A stretch of 64,000 bases of DNA from Kineococcus endophyticus (GTDB lineage Bacteria > Actinomycetota > Actinomycetes > Actinomycetales > Kineococcaceae). How positions within the stretch are numbered: the stretch's first letter is position 1; each line of letters starts with the position of its first letter. Below the pieces are notes generated by a model. The model worked only from the letters and a program-made list of their open reading frames with translations. It was not told the origin of the DNA and searched no databases. The position numbers and the translations under genes were made by a program. Positions 59,815 to 64,000 of the stretch are shown one piece after another. The stretch spans positions 186,001 through 250,000 of the forward strand of contig NZ_JBFNQN010000006.1 of the NCBI RefSeq assembly GCF_040796495.1. The letters run 5' to 3'.

Positions 59815-61902
59815 GTGCCGGACACCACCGCCAGCCCCGCCCCTGCGTCGGCCTTCGCCGACCTCGACGCCTTCGCCGCGCTGCCGCGCGTCAGCGGCCT
59901 CGCCCTGTCCCACGACGGGACGCGGCTGGTGACGACGGTCGCGACGCTCACCCCGGACGGAACCCGGTGGCGGGGTGCGCTGTGGGAGGTCGACCCGGCG
60001 GGCCGCCGTCCGGCCCACCGCCTGACCCGGGGCCGGACGGCGGAGTCCTCGCCGGTGTTCGCCCCCGACGGCTCCCTCCTCTTCACGTCGGCCCGGCCCG
60101 ACGCCGAGGCGGGCGACGCACCGGACGACCCGCCGGCGGCGCTGTGGGCGCTGCCGGCGACGGGGGAGGCGCGCTGCGTCGCCTCCCGGCCGGGCGGGGT
60201 CTCCGGCCCCCGCACGGCGCGGACCTCGGCGGCCGTCGTCGTCGCGTCGGACACGTTGCCCGGCGCCGACGACAGCACCGAGGGACCGACGTCGGACGCC
60301 GCCCGCCGGAAGGCGCGCAAGGACGCGACGGTGAACGCCGTCCTGCACTCCGGGTACCCCGTCCGGTACTGGGACACCGACCTCGGACCCGACGAACCCC
60401 GCTGGCTGACGCTGGACCTGCCGGCGGAGACCGCGGCGGGTCAGCGCGAACCGGCGGCCTGGCGCGACCTGACGCCGGTCCCCGGCCGTCGCTACGACGA
60501 GGCGACGGCGGCGCTGACCCCCGACGGCTCCGCCCTCGTCACCACCGAGAGCGTGCCGGGCCCGGGCGGGTCGCAGCGCTCCCGGCTCGTCGTCCTCGAC
60601 CGCACCGACGGCTCGCTGCGCGTGCTGGCCGACGACCCCGCCCGGGAGTTCGCCTCACCGTCGGTCTCCCCGGACGGGCGCTGGGTCGCCGCCGTCGCCG
60701 AGAGCCTGTCGACCCCGGTCGACCCGCCGACCCTGCGGCTGGTCCTCGTCCCGTTCGACGGGTCGAGCGCGCCGCGCGACGTCGTCCCCGGCTGGGAGGT
60801 CTGGGGCGCGGGGACGCCGCAGTGGGGGCCTGGGTCGGACGCCCTGTTCCTCGCCGTCGACGACCACGGCCGGGCGCCCGTGCACCGGGTCGACCTGCGG
60901 GCCGACGGCGAGTCCTCGGTGCGCCGGCTCAGCACCGACGACGGCGCCTACTCCGACCTGCAGGTGGCGCCCGACGGCACGGCGGTCTACGCCGTCCGCG
61001 CGGCCGTGGACGCGCCCCCGGCGGTCGTGCGCCTGGACGCCTCGACGGCGGGCGAGGCGGTCGTCCTGCCTGGCCCGGCGGATGCACCTGAACTGCCCGG
61101 AACCCTCACCGAGGTGCGGACGACCGCCGCGGACGGCGCCGAGCTCCGCGCCTGGTTGTGCCTGCCGGCCGGGGCCGGACCCGAACGCCCCGCGCCGCTG
61201 CTGCTGTGGATCCACGGCGGTCCGCTGTCCTCGTGGAACTCCTGGTCCTGGCGGTGGAACCCCTGGCTGGCGGTGGCCCGCGGGTACGCCGTGCTCCTGC
61301 CGGACCCGGGCCTGTCGACGGGGTACGGCGCGCAGTTCCTGGCCCGCGGCTGGGGTGCGTGGGGCGCCGAGCCGTACACCGACCTCCTGGCCGTCACCGA
61401 CGCCGCGCTGGAACGCGACGACCTCGACCCGGAGCGCACGGCGGCGATGGGCGGTTCCTTCGGCGGGTACATGGCGAACTGGGTGGCCGGTCACACCGAC
61501 CGGTTCCGCGCGATCGTCACGCACGCGAGCCTGTTCGCCCTCGAGCAGTTCGGGGCGACGACGGACGCCGCGCACTACTGGCGGCGCGAGATGACGCCCG
61601 CGATGGTGGCGGCCAACGACCCGGCCGCGCACGCCGGGAACATCGTCACGCCGATGCTCGTCATCCACGGCGACAAGGACTACCGCGTGCCGATCGGGGA
61701 GGCGCTGCGGCTGTGGTGGGTGCTCAACGAGCAGTGGACGGGTGACCCGGCGGACCTGCCGCACCGCTTCCTGTACTTCCCCGACGAGAACCACTGGGTG
61801 CTGACGCCGAAGCACTCCGCGCTCTGGTACGAGACGGTGTTCGCATTCCTCGCCACCCACGTCCACGGGGTGCCGTTCGAGACTCCCGACCTGCTGCGCT
61901 GA
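59815..61902 (+). CDS. S9-family prolyl oligopeptidase-like serine peptidase
   Basis: A 695-residue S9 peptidase. Residues 20-430 form a beta-propeller with WD40-like blades (PSVSPDGRWVAAVAE and similar). The C-terminal alpha/beta hydrolase has the oxyanion strand LLLWIHGGPLSSWNSW near 462, the nucleophile Ser in MGGSFGGYMANW (about 545), Asp in VIHGDKDYRVP (about 620) and His in DENHWVLTP (about 659). It cleaves short peptides. No signal peptide. GTG 59815 lies 7 nt after a TAGGAC -10-like box, so a leaderless mRNA is possible. Confidence 0.92.
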   Translation: MPDTTASPAPASAFADLDAFAALPRVSGLALSHDGTRLVTTVATLTPDGTRWRGALWEVDPAGRRPAHRLTRGRTAESSPVFAPDGSLLFTSARPDAEAGDAPDDPPAALWALPATGEARCVASRPGGVSGPRTARTSAAVVVASDTLPGADDSTEGPTSDAARRKARKDATVNAVLHSGYPVRYWDTDLGPDEPRWLTLDLPAETAAGQREPAAWRDLTPVPGRRYDEATAALTPDGSALVTTESVPGPGGSQRSRLVVLDRTDGSLRVLADDPAREFASPSVSPDGRWVAAVAESLSTPVDPPTLRLVLVPFDGSSAPRDVVPGWEVWGAGTPQWGPGSDALFLAVDDHGRAPVHRVDLRADGESSVRRLSTDDGAYSDLQVAPDGTAVYAVRAAVDAPPAVVRLDASTAGEAVVLPGPADAPELPGTLTEVRTTAADGAELRAWLCLPAGAGPERPAPLLLWIHGGPLSSWNSWSWRWNPWLAVARGYAVLLPDPGLSTGYGAQFLARGWGAWGAEPYTDLLAVTDAALERDDLDPERTAAMGGSFGGYMANWVAGHTDRFRAIVTHASLFALEQFGATTDAAHYWRREMTPAMVAANDPAAHAGNIVTPMLVIHGDKDYRVPIGEALRLWWVLNEQWTGDPADLPHRFLYFPDENHWVLTPKHSALWYETVFAFLATHVHGVPFETPDLLR

Positions 61903-61911
61903 CGGGGTTCC

Positions 61912-61925
61912 GGCCCGCGCGGGCC
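61912..61925. terminator. GC palindrome after the S9 peptidase gene
   Basis: ggcccgcgcgggcc is a perfect 14-bp palindrome 9 nt after the peptidase stop. Loop size is small, so it may be only a weak terminator. Confidence 0.4.
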
Positions 61926-61943
61926 CGGTGGCAGAGTGCGGTC

Positions 61944-62633
61944 ATGCGCTCTGCCACCGGCGACCACGATCCGAGCCAGGCGTGGACGGAGGTCGACGAG
62001 TACCTCGTCCAGACGCTCCTGCCCGAGGACGAGGTGCTCGAACTCGTCGTCGACGAGAACCCGGCCGCCGGCCTGCCGGCGATCGACGTGTCCCCGCTGC
62101 AGGGGGCGCTGCTGTCGCTGCTCGTGCGGATGACCGGGGCCCGCCGGGTCCTGGAGATCGGCACCCTCGGCGGGTTCAGCACGATCCACCTGGCCCGGGC
62201 GCTGCCGCCGGGCGGACGGGTCGTCACGTGCGAGTACGAACCCCGGCACGCCGAGGTCGCCCGGCGCAACCTCGACCGCGCCGGGTTCTCCGAGGTCGTG
62301 GATGTCCGGGTCGGCGCCGCCCTCGACACGCTGCCGCAGCTGCAGGCCGAGGGTGGCGACCCGTTCGACCTCGTCTTCATCGACGCCGACAAGCCGAACA
62401 ACCCGCACTACCTCGAGTGGGCCCTGCGGTTGACCCGCCCCGGCAGCGTCATCGTCGGGGACAACGTCGTGCGCGGCGGCCGGGTCGTCGACGAGGCGAG
62501 CACCGACCCCGTCGTCACCGGGACCCGCTCGTTCCTCGAAGCCCTCGGCGAGGACCCGCGCCTGGAGGTCACCGCGCTGCAGACCGTCGGGTCGAAGGGC
62601 TGGGACGGGTTCGCCCTCGCCCTCGTGCGCTGA
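61944..62633 (+). CDS. O-methyltransferase (CCoAOMT-like)
   Basis: A 229-residue class I SAM-dependent O-methyltransferase. VLEIGTLGGFSTIHLARALPPGGRVVTCEYEP (about 68-100) is the SAM-binding motif. FIDADKPNNPHYLEWALRLTRPGSVIVGDN (about 149-178) carries the metal-ligand Asp residues typical of catechol/caffeoyl-CoA O-methyltransferases. The metal-dependent substrate is unknown. The ATG follows a CAGAGT box by 6 nt. It lies downstream of the S9 peptidase gene, with a GC palindrome in the gap. Confidence 0.88.
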   Translation: MRSATGDHDPSQAWTEVDEYLVQTLLPEDEVLELVVDENPAAGLPAIDVSPLQGALLSLLVRMTGARRVLEIGTLGGFSTIHLARALPPGGRVVTCEYEPRHAEVARRNLDRAGFSEVVDVRVGAALDTLPQLQAEGGDPFDLVFIDADKPNNPHYLEWALRLTRPGSVIVGDNVVRGGRVVDEASTDPVVTGTRSFLEALGEDPRLEVTALQTVGSKGWDGFALALVR

Positions 62634-62642
62634 GCCCCCTCC

Positions 62643-63071
62643 TCACGGGGACGCGAGCTCCGGCGCGATCTGCGCGAGACGGGCCGCGACGGCTGCCTCC
62701 AAGCGCTCCGACGGGGCGATCGCGAAGAACTCCTCGTCGAGCTGCACCCACAACTCCTCGTCGGCAGCGGACAGCTCCTCCCGCCCGGTGGGCCGGAACC
62801 GCAGGAACTCCGCCCGCGCACGCAGGACGAGGTCCGCGACGTCCTCGAGGCCGAGCCAGCGCAGACCCGCAGCAGCGTCGTCGACGTCATCGAGGCGGCG
62901 GCTGAAGAAGAGGTTCTCCACCCCGCCGCCGACGAGCCCCCCGTTCTCGGAGATCCCGTGCAGCGCCAGCACCGCCCCCAGGGCCCGCAGCCCGGGGGGC
63001 GCGGTGCGGTCGTCGAGTTCGTACGCCGTGATCGCCGGGACGTTCAGCGCGTCGATCAGCGGAGTCGGCAC
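62643..63071 (-). CDS. DUF4375/DMP19-like small protein
   Basis: A 142-residue helical protein. The pattern ALGAVLALHGISENGGLVGGGVENLFF followed by AAAGLRWLGLEDVADLVLRARAEFLRF resembles the DUF4375 (DMP19) domain, in which a GG-x-x-x-F-x-N motif precedes a helix. DMP19 itself is a DNA mimic, but most bacterial members are uncharacterised. GTG 63071 starts 5 bp after the stop of the VOC gene. The family call is tentative. Confidence 0.62.
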   Translation of the reverse strand: MPTPLIDALNVPAITAYELDDRTAPPGLRALGAVLALHGISENGGLVGGGVENLFFSRRLDDVDDAAAGLRWLGLEDVADLVLRARAEFLRFRPTGREELSAADEELWVQLDEEFFAIAPSERLEAAVAARLAQIAPELASP

Positions 63072-63076
63072 GGCCG

Positions 63077-63451
63077 TCAGTCGCCCTCGGAGTACCCGTG
63101 CAGGTCGGTCGTGGTGCCCTGCACCTCGACCTCGCGGCCGTCCGGGTCCGTGACGTGCAGGACGCGGCCGTAGGGCTCCTCCACGACGCGGGAGTCGAAG
63201 CCGGCCTCCTGCAGCCGCGCGGCGACGGCCTCGAGCGGTTCGTTCGTCGAGAACGCCAGCTCCGTCGAGCCGGCCGGGGTTCCCGAGCTCGCGGTCGCGG
63301 TGCTGTGCAGGCCGACCTCGCCTCCCCCGGCCGCTTCGAGGCTCACCCAGGACCCGTCCTCCGAGCTCGACGTGCTCGTCAGGCCCAGGGCCACGAGGAA
63401 GCGGCGCATGGCGGCGACGTCCTGGGTGAAGCGGACGGGGGTGACCTTCAC
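63077..63451 (-). CDS. VOC-family protein
   Basis: A 124-residue single-module VOC/glyoxalase-fold protein. [17 protein letters not shown] near residue 8, [17 protein letters not shown] near 35 and [16 protein letters not shown] near 95 are typical. It may act as a small-molecule-binding or resistance protein. The GTG has GAAGGTGG upstream. It is divergent from an aldo/keto reductase gene and reads into the DUF4375-like gene 5 bp later, so those two form an operon. Confidence 0.8.
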   Translation of the reverse strand: MKVTPVRFTQDVAAMRRFLVALGLTSTSSSEDGSWVSLEAAGGGEVGLHSTATASSGTPAGSTELAFSTNEPLEAVAARLQEAGFDSRVVEEPYGRVLHVTDPDGREVEVQGTTTDLHGYSEGD

Positions 63452-63591
63452 GGCGTTCCACCTTCGTTCGGGGGCACTCTCGGCTGGAGATCATGCCGCG
63501 GGCCGGTCCACCCGTCGCGCCGAGGTGTCGACGGCCGCGGCCGGGGTTAGCGTTCCCGCGACCGCGACACCACCGATCCCGGGAGGACCAC

Positions 63592-64000
63592 GTGCCCGTG
63601 TCCACCAGCGGAACCATCGACCTCGGCGGCAAGACCGTCCACCGCCTCGGCTACGGCGCCATGCGCATCACCGGCGACGGCGTCTGGGGCCCGCCGAAGG
63701 ACCACGACGAAGCCGTCCGCGTGCTGCGTCGCGCCGTCGAGCTCGGCGTCACCTTCATCGACACCGCCGACTCCTACGGCCCGTTCGTCTCCGAGGACCT
63801 CATCCGCGAGGCGCTGCACGACGCGGGCGGGAAAGGGACCGGCTACGGCGACGTCGTCATCGCCACCAAGGGCGGGCTGACCCGGCACGGCCCGGACGTC
63901 TGGCCGCCGCTGGGTCGCCCGGAGTACCTGCGCCAGTGCATCCTCATGTCCCTGCGCCGCCTCGGCGTCGAACGCATCGACCTGTGGCAGCTGCACCGCA
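63592..64000 (+). CDS. Aldo/keto reductase, C-terminus cut by window edge
   Basis: The first 136 residues of an aldo/keto reductase that reduces aldehydes or ketones with [22 protein letters not shown] near residue 18, [21 protein letters not shown] (about 55-75, catalytic Asp and Tyr), [11 protein letters not shown] (catalytic Lys) and [17 protein letters not shown] are family features. The GTG has gggaggacc upstream. It is divergent from the VOC gene. The NADPH-binding C-terminal part lies outside the window. Confidence 0.88.
   Translation, partial: MPVSTSGTIDLGGKTVHRLGYGAMRITGDGVWGPPKDHDEAVRVLRRAVELGVTFIDTADSYGPFVSEDLIREALHDAGGKGTGYGDVVIATKGGLTRHGPDVWPPLGRPEYLRQCILMSLRRLGVERIDLWQLHR

Noticed and set aside
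56803-60348. A very long minus-strand frame covering the chemoreceptor
   Set aside because: Only its last part (the acyl-CoA dehydrogenase) is real; the rest is anti-sense to the CoA-transferase frame and the chemoreceptor.

Overview
The window is about 73% GC by eye, with GTG starts, 4-bp ATGA/GTGA overlaps and many leaderless-looking promoters. It is an ordinary chromosomal segment of a high-GC Actinomycetota. The gene set fits a motile soil actinobacterium of the Kineococcus/Kineosporiaceae kind: a chemoreceptor, DUF2382/PRC-barrel and Asp23 stress proteins, and a CopD-CtaG fusion. The genus is inference only. I found no rRNA, tRNA, IS element, prophage or CRISPR array. Coding density is near 95% and only one gene-free stretch exceeds 300 bases.

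Region 1 (1-7408) looks like a catabolic island. It holds a truncated GH3 glycosidase, a luciferase-like flavin monooxygenase with its flavin reductase, and a divergent TetR regulator with a palindromic operator. These are followed by a GPH sugar transporter, a TIM-barrel protein, a small C-glycoside deglycosidase beta-subunit homologue and a hydroxypyruvate-isomerase-like protein. The best reading is uptake and C-C-bond-cleaving breakdown of aromatic C-glycosides, with the 3-oxidase missing from the window. Region 2 (7423-12555) is a stress module: STAS and anti-sigma kinase proteins, a small basic protein, Asp23, an ECF-like sigma factor with an Asp23-like partner, a membrane protein with a SigB/SigF-type promoter, and two DUF2382 proteins. 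The two DUF2382 genes are separated by a 17-bp perfect hairpin that covers a possible start codon.

Region 3 (12581-29163) is mostly housekeeping: an alpha/beta hydrolase, a RecQ-family helicase with a phosphoribosyltransferase-like tail, an FMN/F420-type oxidase, a ketopantoate reductase homologue, cardiolipin synthase, and an antiporter fused to a UBP zinc finger. It ends with an aldehyde dehydrogenase / alcohol dehydrogenase / purB run and a kinase/MOSC pair. Region 4 (29337-36000) has a WXG100-like protein overlapping a lipase-like protein, a Phd/PIN toxin-antitoxin pair with its own operator, a two-gene flavin module, the aminotransferase Pat, and an AraC regulator.

Region 5 (36069-46842) holds a 2-oxoacid dehydrogenase E1a-E1b-E2 operon behind an 18-bp inverted repeat. 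It also holds a ScyD/E-like secreted protein, a CitE-like lyase, an 8-oxoguanine deaminase-type amidohydrolase, a fur-dps operon with an autoregulatory-looking promoter, and a marR-DHA2 efflux operon. Region 6 (47180-64000) has an anti-sigma-type ATPase, CopD-CtaG, OsmC, phosphofructokinase, a secreted phosphoesterase, a Pol I-like polymerase, a glutarate CoA-transferase / glutaryl-CoA dehydrogenase pair, a chemoreceptor, an S9 peptidase, an O-methyltransferase, small stress-type proteins and a truncated aldo/keto reductase.

Many start codons were moved from the longest open frame to one supported by a ribosome-binding site, a 4-bp overlap or a leaderless -10 box. Protein functions are read from motifs without database searches.
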